A DNA stretch of 64,000 nucleotides, from positions 1,174,481 through 1,238,480 of the forward strand of contig CM040448.1 of the NCBI GenBank assembly GCA_022749755.1. The letters are read 5' to 3'. The DNA is from Azadirachta indica (lineage: Eukaryota > Streptophyta > Magnoliopsida > Sapindales > Meliaceae). Below, piece after piece: positions 11,141-25,800 of this stretch (its first letter is position 1; each line of letters begins with the position of its first letter). The notes under the pieces were generated by a model that did no database searches, had not been told where the DNA came from, and worked only from the letters and a program-made list of their open reading frames with translations. Both the position numbers and the translations under genes were made by a program.

Positions 11141-13515
11141 GTGGGGATAAACAGCTCAAGGTAGATCATGTACTTGGCAGGTACACTTCTGCTAAGCGGT
11201 TCCTATTATATTCCCCTTCTCTTTTTAATTCATTCATTTGATTATTTTTTATTTTATTTTATTTAGTGTTTATATAAATAAAGATTAGAACAACAATAGA
11301 GATACCTGCATCAATGTTTACTTGCAAGACATTTTTAACTTCATAACAATCATGCTCTTTGGAAAACCTTGTCCTTTCACATAATTTTCTTTTTTCGGTA
11401 CCAAAAATTGCAAAAAAAAAAAAAGAATATTCATAACTAATACATCTGAATGTATGATATTTATAAATATTAAAATTTGATATATTTAAATGTACCATTC
11501 CATACATGTTCTTTTTAGTACACAAAATTACTCATAAATAAATTTTGAATATTTACGATGTTTAAACTCACAATTAAGTACTTGTATTTATTGATATTGT
11601 ATATTATTTTATTCTTAAAATATAATTTTATTTATTTATATATTTATTGTGGTTAGAAAAATATGTTGAGTTATTGATAATTGTTTTGGAAAAGTGTATG
11701 AACATCGACAAAATAGATGAGATATTAAGTACGATAAATAAAAAGGACAACAAAACATAAAATGTGTCAAGATGAGTAAGTGGTTTTGTTTGGTCCAAAA
11801 TCAAAATCAATTATTTTTGTCCTTTTGGCTATGTCCAAAGAGATTTCATAAAATATGGGTAGGCATGAAGGACTTGATTCCTTTAAAAATATTTTCTTTG
11901 TATACTCCAATCTCACCATATTTTAGTTCAAAGTCTTATTATTTAATTTTTTTTTAATCTTCAAGCATTTATATACATACATGTAATTTTTTTTTTTGTT
12001 AATTTTATATGTATGACAACATTCTTTGAATACTTTAATGTGTATTTTAACGAATGCTTTTACTAATGTCTTTATATATAATTTAATTTTAATATTAAAA
12101 TTTGTGTAAATGTCTACCATAAAATTTATAATAACACATTCTCCACATATAATATGTAACAAGTTTCATAACAATTGTATTTAAGTTTCATATTACAAAT
12201 TTGTAAATATATAACTATAATTTTCATGTATAGTATGGATGAGCATTCTAATGATTTTATTTTGCAATATGTGATTAAAATTAGATAAAAATTATTTTAT
12301 TGTCAGTTTGTTTTTTAATTTGAACTATGATAGAGTTATGTTTCTTTTATATCAAAATAAAATAAATTATAATTTTTAATATGAAGTTTAAAATCTAAAT
12401 AGATTTAAATTTTTAGTTGTAATAAAATAAAATATTCTTATAAAATTTATTTATTTATTTTAATTATTTATAAGAATATGATAAATAAAATCATTAATTT
12501 TTAAATATATAAATTTAAATGTCATAAATGAAAAATAAATATATTATTTAAAAATTAGTCAAATTTATTCATAGTTAAGAAAAAAACACACAAACCCTTA
12601 GCAAAAATAAAAAAATATATCATTTAAAATTTATTGTCCTCACATATGAGATAAAGATTGAGTGCAAGTAAAGATGAAACGGTGATGAAAGCATTACCCA
12701 AAACAAATAAACAAATAAATAAATAAATAATTAAAAAGAAGAAGAAGGACTCTTTGAATTGATTTCAAAGGCAAGACAAAAAGTCATGAGAGTCAGTTGA
12801 GTTGTTGTCATCATATTTTTTATAATTATGTGTGTATGTATTTGTGTGTATTTTTAACACTTGCTTTTGTCTTTGTCTTTCTTTCTTCCTCCTCCTTTCT
12901 TATTGACTTTTCAAATTAATCAAATTTAAATCCTCTATTGATTACAACTACAACTATGATGGCTTGTCTACAATTGATTTTACATGTATTTGTTATTGTT
13001 TTAATTTCATAAAATATATTGTGATTAAAATATTAGATAAATATTTACTTTTATCTATTTATTTGATATGTATTGTTTATTAATAAATTAATAATTACAA
13101 AATAAAAAATATAATAGAAAGGTTGAAAATATATATGGTATCATTGGCATATGTGTGCCAAGAACTAGAAATAATATGAAATTGTTTTATTGCGTTGTGA
13201 TTAAGCAAGCAAATAAATAAATAAATAAATAAATGGTTTGTCCTTTTAATTACAATAATCTTTCCTTTTCCTCACTATATATTATGTTGTGGACACGTAA
13301 ATGGGTCTACTTTTCAGTTTACAATCATAAGTTCTGGTCCAAAGGTCAATTAGAAAAACAATTTTTTTTAATTTTAATTTCATTTTTAGACTGAAATAAA
13401 ATTGTAATTTCATATAAGTTGTCTTCAAAGTTCCAAGTTTGCCCCTCTTCATATAACAATTGTTTTTACTGAATTTTATATAATAGTATTATTGTATATA
13501 TATTATTAAAAATAA

Positions 13516-13537
13516 AATATATATATATATATATATA
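13516..13537. repeat. (AT)n microsatellite
   Basis: Perfect alternating AT run of about 22 bp in noncoding DNA. Confidence 0.9.
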
Positions 13538-13998
13538 AATGAGTGAAACAGATTTGATATTCGAATTCCGTTCACATTGAAATATATTTTAATATTTCAA
13601 AATTTTAAGTCAATTTTATACAACTATTTTTGTTCTAATTTTCTTGAATATGTTATTACCTAACACTCAATATCTAAAAGATTAAAAAAAAAGGGATAAT
13701 GCATTTCGAAATAGAAGTAAAGTTTGGTAAAATAATAAAAAAAGATATCCAAATCTTTTGGATGCCAACCCAAAATGTTGAAGTCGGCCAACAACGACAA
13801 AATTACTTGATTTTCAAAGGAAGATTAAAAATGCAATAAAGAGGATATTTTGATGTATAGAAAAAGAAAATACACCAAGTCTAAAGTTTCTTATTATTAT
13901 TATTTTGAAAATTGATGATCCCAACCAAATTTTGATCAAATTTAACCTAATTTCATCTACGATGTATCTCTTGTTTTGGTGAAATTAAATATATATGT

Positions 13999-14021
13999 AT
14001 ATATATATATATATATATATA
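13999..14021. repeat. (AT)n microsatellite
   Basis: Alternating AT run of about 23 bp, preceded by a related imperfect run (ATATATGTATAT) from 13990. Both lie in the intergenic desert. Confidence 0.9.
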
Positions 14022-16802
14022 AGTGAGAAACTAGGATTGATGAAAAAGTAGAGTACCTACCATAGAAATAGAATAGACAATACATCATTAAATAATAAGA
14101 ATTAAAAAAAAAAAAGGTATTTAATTTCTTTTGAGCTCAAAATAGAAAACTCTTAAGTATTCAAGTACCCATCTGCCTTTCTCTTTACGTGTTAAAGGTA
14201 AGCAAGCTTCAATGAAAGCGTAATATATATGTGTATAAATATAAACCTACCACATAATTTAATGAAATTTTGTCACATACACATGTATTTAAGTGAAATT
14301 GATCAATCACAAGATTAATTAGGATTGTGAGAGAGAAAATTTTAAAATATAAAATATATTTTTTATTAGACAGTTTTAATTTATATATTTTATGTTATGT
14401 TAGTTAATTACAATTGAAAATTTCAAAGAAAATGAAATTAAAATTAAATAATGAAATTAGTGGGTGACCTCAAATAATTAGGAAGATGTGATGGGCAAAA
14501 AGAAACGTGAAATGGGAGGTGGGTGAGGTAATTGAGAATAATTAAGAATTAAGAGAGGTGATGAGAAAATGTGCTGCAACTCACCTGAAAATCGTGGTCA
14601 CCACCTCCTTTAATTGACTTGTAATTGAAATAGAGCTTTTTTTTTTTTTTTTGACTTTTCAAATTAGGATCTTATAGTTAAACTCAATAATCTTTGATTA
14701 AAATCAAAAATAAGATTCGGAATGATTTGTTTTAATCTTCATGCTCTATTATTGGGTTTGGAACACGTGTGATAAACAAAAGAAACTCATTTTAAATGAA
14801 GAAAAAATTAAAGATAAAAAAGTAGTCTAGACAAATTCATTTAAAATTTTGATGATATGATCGATAATACAAACAAAAGAATAATTAAATAATTGATATT
14901 TGCTAAAAATTTTAATTGTATAGTTCTAAAATTAAATTAAAGTAGAGAGTAGTCAAGAAGAGTAATGAAGTAGTAGTAAAGTAAGAGGAAAATGCAAGAA
15001 GAGAAAATTGTACAATATTATTCATATTTTCCATAAAAGAAGGTCCGAGTTATTTCCAAAATTGTAGTCTTTCCTTTCTCTTGATCTCTAAATTCTTCAC
15101 GTGAAAATGTTTGCACACTTTGCATTAAATTTCAATATTATTGGCAACTATAATGTTTTTCCTTGTTTGGGAAAAATTTTTGGTTCATTGCTTTATATTA
15201 TACCAACAACGTTTAGCACTTTGAAACTCGTGATGACATGAATTGTGACATATAGAATTTATGACAAGTAACAAAGAAAGTCATTATGTTATATTTCATC
15301 TTTATGTGTATATGCTATTTACTGACGGTATGAACATGTTTTATAATTTTTAAAAATGACTTTTTATTCCACTTCATGGTTCGATAAACAAAAAAAAAAA
15401 AAAAAAGAATTAAGATGACATACCACATAATCCACATATCTACCTTGTCACATATATTTTTGTTCAAAATTGACCAATCATAAAAGATTAAAATGAAAAA
15501 ATACAAATGGTCCTACTAGAGCATCATAACTAAAATTTTCAAGAGTTCAATCAAAGAATGTCTGTCACTTGAATAATCACATGAAAAATAGTTAAAAAAT
15601 ACAAGTAAAATACTCCATAAATATTCATTTTCACGTAGACAATTAAAATTTATATGTTGTCTACTCATTAATATTTGACAATTAATAACTATTTTACAGC
15701 AATTCCGAAATTTATGTTATAACGCTTAAATTGTAAACATGCCCTACGTTCCTAGTAATGTGTCAGATCTTAATTGAATATAGACGTTTATTATTACTGG
15801 AAGAATCTCCTTTTTCTCAGAAAGTTGCCAGCGTCGTTTGATTTTTGGAATACGTTTAAGCATAGAATTGACATGAAAAGGAAAAGCATGAAAATCTAAT
15901 GACAAAAGCTACGAGCAACGAATCTTCATAAAGTGTTGTTATTGTGCAAGACTCAAAGATATATGAACACAATAAATTAATCCCTGTTCGAGGATACCCT
16001 AATAATAGTCCAAAGATATTCTGTTGTGTTTTATAAAGACAAATGGATGACAAGATTTGATAGAACAAGATTTCATTCAGACAAAAAGAGCCACGATAAC
16101 CATACAAAATTAAGAACAATTTTAGATAAAGGTAAAGTAGCTCCGTGGGATAAAATCACTAATTTTTATTGTAAGCTCGAAATATTTTTATAGAAAGAAT
16201 GCTCAATAACGCAGAAGGATGAAAGACACATCTGCAGAAAAGAAAAGAGAGCACAATGAAGTAATTCTGATCCAAGATATAAATAAATAAAGTGGTTGTC
16301 ACATCTTTAATGTTTTAGATAGAATTAAATAGATTTAGTTGGAGTGGCCCTGACTCTGCGCATACGGCAACAGAATTTATTAATACGAACGGGACACCTA
16401 TTGAGGATTTGATGCAGCATTGTTGCACTTGAGAATGACAAATTATGTTCTTATAGAGATTAAAAAAAATGTAAAACGAAAATTCATCCTCTAGAGTATG
16501 ATGTAACCAGTAAAGCAAGTCAACGAGTAAAACTTGGATTGCTATTGACATTGGCAAAGAAAAAGATACAACAAAAATGGAAGTAAAAGACATTTTCAGC
16601 TCGAACGATCACTTCCAACATATTTTGCCATTGAAAGTAATCAACATTTCCAAAACTTTTCCGGAGAGAGCTCAAAGCTCGCTCTGGGTGGTCTACCAGT
16701 TGACATTCAACAGATGTTACAGAGGAACCATAAAAAACAAAAAAAAAAAAAAAAATAGTGATTCAGAGACATTTCCATGTTCAAAAAGGTTGTAGGTATT
16801 GG

Positions 16803-19800
16803 TTACTTTCCATTAGCATTTGCAGTCTTATGGAAAGGCCAAAGATTTACCAGTCGTTCAAGCACCGCTGCACTTTTCGAGAAATAGCCTGTGAATCCAG
16901 CAGGGGTTGACGGTGGAGGGAAGTCTTCTGCTGGCATGGCAAATGGGCGAATCATCTTTTCCATTTTCTCTAATGTAAGGTAAGATCCCACTTCCTGCAG
17001 TCTTTCTGGACCCATTATTGGCAAAGTGTGTTCCTGATGCAATGAAGCAGCCTCATTGTCGTTTGTCTGCCAAAAGGGAATTAGAACAGAGTCAAGTTTG
17101 TTACATGAATATGAAATCACTCAAGCAAATGATTTCTTAACAACTTGAAATTTCAATACTCCATCTAGATAATCCGCACCCAGGAATCAAAATAAAGTAC
17201 AAGTGGAACTTCAAACAACTTGTTGACGGATATGCACACTGTCTATTGGTATGTAAAGTATTTCTAACCTAAGGTAACGAATAATTAAATAATCTGAGGG
17301 TGTATTGTCAGAATTCAACATAAGACAAGCCTGAAGATTAACGCTGAACTAAAATTCATTGGCACAAGAAACCACACCAATTTTTTGAAAATTTTTGTGA
17401 TCAACCTCCTTCCAAAATATTTTTTCAATGAGAGCTCTGTCTACAACAATTAAAAATGCATTACCTCCAAAGGGGATAAATCTGCCCCACGGCTGAATGT
17501 CAATTCAATGCGAAACCTTTTAGGGTCTTCTAATGCTACCTGCAATACAGTTCAGAAAACACACTAGCTTTCAGTAAAGCCTCAATGTACCTGTTTCTTT
17601 TTTCAGTTTTTGCCACTTAATTTGAAGAAAATATTTGCAAAAAAATAAACAAATAAATAAAAAGAAAATTACATAAAAGTTGGTAAATAATTTAAGCAGG
17701 CAATCAGATGGCAGATCCAATGTATCATAAAGGATTTTCCTTTTCTATTGTTTCCTATGAAATTGTGTCGAGTTAACTATTGTTTCTCATCATTGTTTGC
17801 CCTTTTGAAGTATTTAAATAAGATTGAGGGCATGTTTGGTAATACTATTGGCTTCCAGTTAACCTTGAAAGGAAAATTAGATAAGTGTTTGATAAATACC
17901 AACTTTTAGTAGGAATCACTCACTTTTCTGTTAACTTTTTTGACATTTTGTAATTTCATCACACATATGGCTTCAAATCAGACCTCAATCCCAAACATAC
18001 CCTGATACTAATTTAGTCACCAAAAACTTAAAAGCCAAGAGTCAGCAAGTTTCCTAATCAAATCCCAATGGAGGTCCAGTTCACCGGTTCAAAGCTCAGA
18101 CTGAGCAGCCCGGGCTGGCTGGGTAAAACTGCTTAAACCATTGTCCATTTACCATCTAAAAGGGCTATAAGTGGTGAACTTCAAATACCTAGCATTGATC
18201 ACATGCTGAAAACAGATCCTTACCGCTGTGTTTTCAAACATCCTCAGCACAATATAACTCATATAGTCAAGCTCTTTAGTTTTATACAAGCGCTCTAAAG
18301 CACTTCGGCAAACAAGGCTATCCTCCCCTTGAAGAGATTCGTCGAGGTTACAGTAACGAAGGACATTCATGAGTGAATGGATATGTGATTCCTGTCATTC
18401 AAATATAAGCTGAGTAAGATTTACATGAATTACCTTATGACATTGTTTCAAAGAAGAAACAGCTGATCTAATAAACCCAAAAGGTCAAATATATCCTATG
18501 TTCAGCATATTAGACTCATGAACAAAGGTGGCCATAAATTGCATGAGAAAATCAAAGAAAGAAGAGAAAACATTCAGCTTATTAAGGAAATTAGTTTTTG
18601 GTAGGAAAGAGGAAAAAAGCAAGCCTGTCATTTTCCTTCATCAGGAAGTGCCAAAGCTAGCAAATAAAATCGGAGGAAGTCAAAACTGAAACACCTCCCT
18701 AACTATTGACATCTGCACTGCTGTGATGTTGCAGTGTTGGCAGAAGATATTTGCCAAGTAAATAGTTCTAATAAGATTTTTAAACTTAATGATTTAAAGT
18801 CCCTGCAAACAACTAAACATTTGTAGAATATCTTAAATTTAAAGCTAAAAGGATACGATATGAAGAGGCCGTCAAACAGTAAAGAATCTGCAATTAAAAT
18901 TTGGCAGCCCTTCTGGCTAGAGCAAAACTCATCCAACCAAACATTAAACAGTCTGGATCAATAATAAACCACCATTCTGTGGCTTGAAGAATTATTATTT
19001 GTCCCTTTTATATAAATATCATACAAACCTGATGGTTAGAGAGAGTGATTGAAAAACTACTTTAGTGAGACACTATAATAATATGCTAATAGCATGAATA
19101 TATATATATTATTACTCACAGATGTAAAGTAAAGGCGTGTCCGGACATGGCGTTCTGGTGTCTTGACATTTGCATACCTGACAAAATAAGAAAACTGTAA
19201 CACAGCAAACTACATACTACTGACTGAAACGTAACTCAAAAGGTTTGTATATTAACTTTGGATCCAATCGGTATTGGGGCTCCTTATCATCATCATCATC
19301 CTGATCCAATGACTTCTCGCTAGTAGTACTAGTTCTTCTCGTGTCATCCGTCTTAATGAAAAGCTTTGTCTGATAATCCATTTCTTCCTTTTCATTCTTT
19401 GTGGATGTGGAAACTTGAAGTTGATTACTCTTTAATTCAGCAACACTAATGGCTTCTTCGCGAGTATTTCTCAGATCAATCAAAATTTTGCCCAACAGTT
19501 GGCGTGCAATCTGAAATGCAACAAAATCAACTGATAATCTTCAATTATGTTATACCAATATTCATTTGGCTCTACAAACATATGTATAGAGGCAGAATCA
19601 ACATAAATGGTTAAAGTTACGACAAGTTAATAATAAAGGTTACCATATGAAATGAAAGCCACATGAAAAGAGAAAAGAGATATATAAATAGGTTTGAGTT
19701 CCAATTACAAGATCTCAATGCCTGCATCACTTTCTATTTCTAAGTTTAAATTAGTCTCCTATGTTGTTACTTGTTCACAGACATTCTGATGTTTTATGCA

Positions 19801-22800
19801 CTTGTGGATATTCTACTATGCTAATGACCAAAAAATCAATCACATGATGGTGACATATAGGAAATTTTGTTTTCCCAACAAAATCTCATACATCTTTTCA
19901 GTGATGAGAGGCTGCAATAACATGATCACTGTAGCCCTAGAATAAAGACTCAACAATTTTGTGAAGATGCAGCTCTTGTAACAGGTTATTCTACGAAGAG
20001 AATTCCTTAGCATCACCACACAATAGTGAAAACTCATCTGAATTGTCCCATCGCGCCAATTAGCTATACAACAGTGATCCAGTTAAAGAACCAAATACAT
20101 GATTGCTTTCATACCAGAAACATTAATCACATTCAAGACCCATGGATTTGTGTTCTTAAATACATAAGAAATGATACTAAGGAATCCCATTTTGGGAAAG
20201 TTCTGCAGTCATATAGTATATGAGTATCATCAAAAGGCTTTTTATTTATTGAGGGATTATATAGGCAACTAAAGTAGGATAACAGATTTCTAGAACTTGT
20301 TATTCAAAAGGTTAAAAAGAAGGGGTGAGAAAAATTTCACCTTTGAACCAATCTTCAGTTTCTGCTTTGGATTAATTCCATACTCATTTGGGATGACACC
20401 ATCAGCTAGGAACTGTAATAACAATTTACAGAGCATTAAGGAAAAAATCTGATGATAAACGCACCTTCCTGGATGAAGACTCCAGGGCTTTGATTCCAAA
20501 TAAGGGACAATTTCATTTTCAACAGCTGTAATGCATAGCAATAAAAAGAACAGTGCAGGGATTTCAATAACATCCAAATATCCTGTTAGGTTAAGTTCCT
20601 TCTTACAAGTCTCGCCATAAAATATGGTAAATGGTGGTATAGTGTAATACCACAGCAATAAAACAGATATACTACAAAGATAGGTGCGATAATTCCTCTG
20701 TTGAGATTTATATATAGGAGGAAATTATTCTATTTGTACCTGAGCAACTTTAAAGAGCTCATCCAGCCCTTCTAGGTTAAGGTGAGCATTGTGCAAGAGA
20801 TCATATCTGTCAAATGGAAAGCTCATTGAAAAGACAAAAAGTGTCAGGATAGCATAAGCCATAATTATATAGACTAAGGACTTTTTCCCACAAATGGTAA
20901 GCTTTTAAACATTATAAATCCTGTTAATCAAAAGCAAATTGAGTTCTGTCTTTAATTCATATCGAGTTCTATCATGCGAAAAGTGAATCCAGAACGATAA
21001 ATTACTACAATAATAATCCTCTGCAAGTAAAAATTGATTAAACCCAAATTTTCCACATTAACCTCAGCCCAAACTTGTTATGCAACTTATGCGCATACAT
21101 GCAGGCTCAGTGAACGTTATCATACCCATACCACTCATCAGCTCAAAAAATCAGCATTGATGTGCTGACCCTTAATTTAAGTTCAATTCAGTTGAAACAT
21201 TCAATATCGTGTTCCTTCAGAAGTAAAACAATATTCCATGAAATAAACAATGACCTTATTCGCAGCCATAGCTACCTGAATGCTTGATAATAGTTGGAAG
21301 ATAAGTTTTGAACTCAACATAAACGTTTGAAAAAAAGGTAACAGAACATATTTACACTCAGCATTTAAAAAAGAAAGGAAGAAAAATCAAGTACACAGAG
21401 ACCAGTTTCTAGCAAGTCATTTTTGCTATGGATGGATGACTTACTTGCATGAGTCATAAACATCTGGAATTTGAGTTATGTCAAATCGTCTGCAAATAAA
21501 TCTAGCAGTCAGTTTGTTTGCCGATAGAAGACTAAAATATCCGCATGTAAAATTTTGATTTCCATAACCATTTATAATTCGAGAAAGATAATAAAAAAAC
21601 CCATATATAATGAGTTAAACTTTTGCTTATTAGAAAAAGTAGTTGTAGGAAGAAGCCAGTAGCTGAACCCATAGCACTGACCTACCCTTTAAGGATAAGG
21701 CTACTACACCTAAACAATATCAGTATTTAGGATGACAATTTTTGGATTGGTTTTAAACCAAATGACATTATTAAGACCTATTATAGAAAATGAAGCATAG
21801 CAGAAGTAACCAGTATAAACCATATGGTAAATACTCCTAGCGCAAGAATGACCATGATCATAAATGATAACATCTTACTCTTTCCGTTCATTGTACAAGT
21901 CTCTTTCAAGTTTTCTCCAGCGAGCATACATCAAAAGGAATCCCTCACTACCACAGGGTAATCCAGCAGCTATACGATCAACATCAATATTGGTCTTTCC
22001 AAGGGCCTTTGCTTGATCATATGGAGGAATTACGTCGTAGGGGCTCGCCTCAGTAAGATTCTCATCTTCATCCTTGGCAAGTAATCTTACTTGTTCAGTT
22101 ACCTTCTTGGTTAATTTTACCTATTTACGGTGGAAACAAAAGAAAATAGGAAGAATGACAAATTTGGACAAATTTCCCAAGTTGGAGAATGAACAAAACA
22201 AAATGGCTGTTTGATAAGAAAATGCAAATTAGTTGCAACCATCACTCAAGAAAAGAATAGTAGGAAATTTTCCTTTTTATATAGTATATTCTAACTCCAC
22301 AACTCTGCTACAATATGAGAGCTAAATGCAATATATTCAAATGTCAGGAAAAAAGAGGGTTAGAAATCAAGAATATAATATTTCACCCAGAAAAATGTAA
22401 TTACCAATTTGGGAAGAAGTTCAGAAGCATTAGGAGGCAGCCCCACTCCATCAACCATCCAAGGAAAATCAGACAAGCCATTGCTATGCATTGTCTTTGA
22501 GCCAGATTTTATGATCTCATTCAACCTGGCCTGCAAAGAATTAAGAGAGGAGACAGAAAACAAATTGATTAGCAGAACAGCATAAAAAATCTTTGATGAC
22601 ATACAAAAGGAAAAACTTAATAAGTTCGCCATCCTATCACCTAGCCAATACTAGCTACATTCCTAGTTTACTGACAAAGTGATAAATTTTGGCCCATAAT
22701 ACATGATCCCAATGGGGTATAATGAGCAGTACATGTTTCCTATGTTTGAACAAACACATGCATGAATATAGACCCAGGTAAGATCTAGAGTTAAAATATA

Positions 22801-25800
22801 TTTGTTTGGCTTCATGGACCCATAACATATTCTTCCTGCTCTTCTCTAACATAAAATGCCTCCACATATAACCTAATCAACTCAAGTCCCTTTTAATTTG
22901 CAAGATGATTTGCCTATGGCCAATTCTTTCTGGCAACTCAGTGAAGTTACTAGTCAACCAGACAATGCCCCTGCTTATACATTGACATGATTAGGTAGGA
23001 GTGGCAAGTATCTTTGTCAACTCACATTAAAGCACAATATAGTTGCAGGTCCTGAATTAGTTCCATTTCTCCAATAGATAGCATATCATATAATGTTAGG
23101 TGAAAACTTTTAAAAGGGAAAAGTATGTGGTATCAAGGGGACACCTAGTTGGTTCCGCAGATTATCTAAAGCATAAAGCAGGGGAGAAAAAGAATATTTA
23201 TTCTGACCATGCAATCATGCAAAAATTATGAGATTAAGTCATGGGATAAGTCATGGGATAAGTCATGAGATAGGCATCAGAAGACATCAACTTGACCAGA
23301 TTCTTTTGAAAAAAAAGAAAAAAGAAAAAAAGGTGAATGTGCACAAAACCAACTTCAAATTGCAACCTTTCAGGGATCACAATCCCAGTCCTTTTTCTTT
23401 GTTTTTTGGATAAGAAACTAAGAAAATAATTATTGAAGAAAACAGAAGAGTGCCACATGTTTTGTAGTGGACGAGGTGTCCACAAAGAAAGCGAAAAGAA
23501 TGCAGACAGGACATAAAGCTATATAGAACAGGCAAAAGAAATAAAAAAAAATCTGTATGGAGACAATCTCAGTCAATGAGTAGACATATATTTAACCTAA
23601 AACGAAAATATACAGAGCAGATGCTACCATTGATTAACCAAGAATTTTACTTTCACAAGTATTGATACATGATATATAAAAAATACCATGCATAAATCAG
23701 GTCAAGAAGGAAGACAAACCTTGGCTTCTTCCATCTCTATACTAGCATTGTCAAGTCCATCCAGCATAGAGGAGTCCTTGCTAACAAGGGAAACCTTGAA
23801 AAATTGGCAAAGTCAGTCATAATTCAACGTCAACAAGCAGTAAATAACTTTCTCTCAAAGAAAAGGCTACAGACCAGAATTGGGGTCAACTGCCCTTCAA
23901 GATCAAGGAGGCCTTTCGCAAATGCAGCTGCAGACATCTGCCAACAAATTTATTCTTTATAACGTAACATATAATTGATGCTCAAGACAAGGGCAATGAT
24001 TAATAAAGTTGGCAATCCAATCCTCTTACATGAAAGCATAAAAAATCAAATCATGAATTGTCTTCGCATTACTGAGGCTATACCTGCACACGGCCCTCAT
24101 CAGAGCTGTAAATTTTAAGATCATGACGGTATGTACTGTGCAGGCGTAGCAGGCCAGTGCCTTCTCCTGCAAACATAATTCATCAAGAATGGCATTAACA
24201 ACACTGTGCTGGAATCTTCTTGCATGATTGTATATGTAAAGGACACCATTTAGTATGTAAAGACTGGATGGATTATGAGTTTGACGGAAAAGAATGCCAC
24301 AAAGACATTAGATCTGGACTTTAGCAATTAAAACTAAAAATGGAAGTAAACACAATAAGATCTAAGAATGTTTCATGTTACTTGCATCAATCAGGCAAAC
24401 CTTGTCATGTTGATATGGTCAGTTAATAAATTCCTTCTAATTTCAAACAAGCATGAATCCATCCAGGCCAAGGATCATCATCAAGATTTTTTATTCAAGT
24501 GATTTAGGCAAATTGCAACAAGACTCTCTGGTCCATGGAAAGGTGGCATACAATGCAGCAATAATCACAAACTTAGAAATCATTGGTGGCACTCTCCACT
24601 AGGCAATCTCGTTGAGCTTCATTGTTTTGATAAAATTATATTCATTAGGCAGTAAAAGAGCTGGCCACTAGCTCAGGATGACATGGGATGGATGGTATGA
24701 CATAAGTGCACTAAATCAGCAGATAAAAGGCCCAATAACTCACTTTCTACATTTGACTTAAACAGGCTTCCAAACTGCCCTTTTCAATGTCAAATGATTA
24801 CATAGAAAGTTGGTAGAGGAAATAGTTAAATAAACTCTTCACCATTTATCTATTTTGACTGACCTACCCAACAAATTGAGTAGAAAAAAAGAAATATAAT
24901 AATCATTTAAACAAGCCAAACGAAAATACCAAAAATTACATTTAATAAAGCAGTTCATTCTTCAGATGTGTATAGAATTACCCCTAAACAAAGCAACGTG
25001 AACAACTGAAATAGATTAAGCATGCTAATTTTTGTCTTCAATTTATTGCTAAATATTGGAAGGAACAAAGCAAATCAACGTTAAGCTACATCAATAAATT
25101 AAAAAAAAATTATTGATAACATAAGGAACCATGATAATTACCTGGATACATATTATTTCTGAAGTATCTACCCAATTCTTCAGCCTGCAAAGAATGAGAG
25201 AACGAAAAAGGAAAACTTAAATAAACAATCAACAAAATTATAGTAAAAGAACTAAATATGTCTTTCATGCAATAATTTTGCATAATATGCTTCTCAAAGC
25301 AAAAGCATGATATTGTAATTATAATGCAAAAAGAAATGATGTCATGCAAAATTTATCCATTAGACATTAATAACTAACACCTGCTTTCTGCCAGCATGCG
25401 TAAGAACACCCCCATATTTAAGAACCATGAGAGCTTCAACAGGCCGTTCCTCCTCACCTTCACCATTACTTTTTGGAACTTTAACCCACTTTAGTGGCTT
25501 TAGTTGGACTTTCCTGTAAATACCAGAAAAATGTCCTCCCTGCATAACAAAACATTTACAAAATGACTGAGCACAATATGCAAGGCTGAAGACTAAAAAA
25601 TCTTGATAATAAATAAGGATTATTTGGAATGAAATTCATGCAAGCTGATTAATACTTAGGCACCTAACTACTACACAGTCACTGCAGTAATTACTGCTCT
25701 GGCACTGTTAGCATTGAGCATTAACACTAAACTAAGAACCTATGTACTACTCTGGAAACCAAAGTAACAGCCTATATGGAAAGTCCAAAACTATTAATAT

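Larger units (their letters stand above)
11141..16802. other. AT-rich intergenic desert with simple repeats
   Basis: About 5.6 kb without a recognisable gene on either strand. It contains many A/T runs, AAAT-type tetranucleotide stretches (about 12702-12732 and 13206-13233) and AT dinucleotide tracts (13516-13537 and 13999-14021). Open frames here are short, low in complexity and show no family motif. The final few hundred bases probably include the 3' UTR of the VIH gene. Confidence 0.65.

Noticed and set aside
15856..16119. Possible retrotransposon-like coding remnant
   Set aside because: I could not match any reverse transcriptase or integrase motif, so it is treated as noncoding.
23233..23272. 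CRISPR-like repeats
   Set aside because: Only three head-to-tail 13-bp units without spacers in a plant intron; this is a simple tandem repeat.
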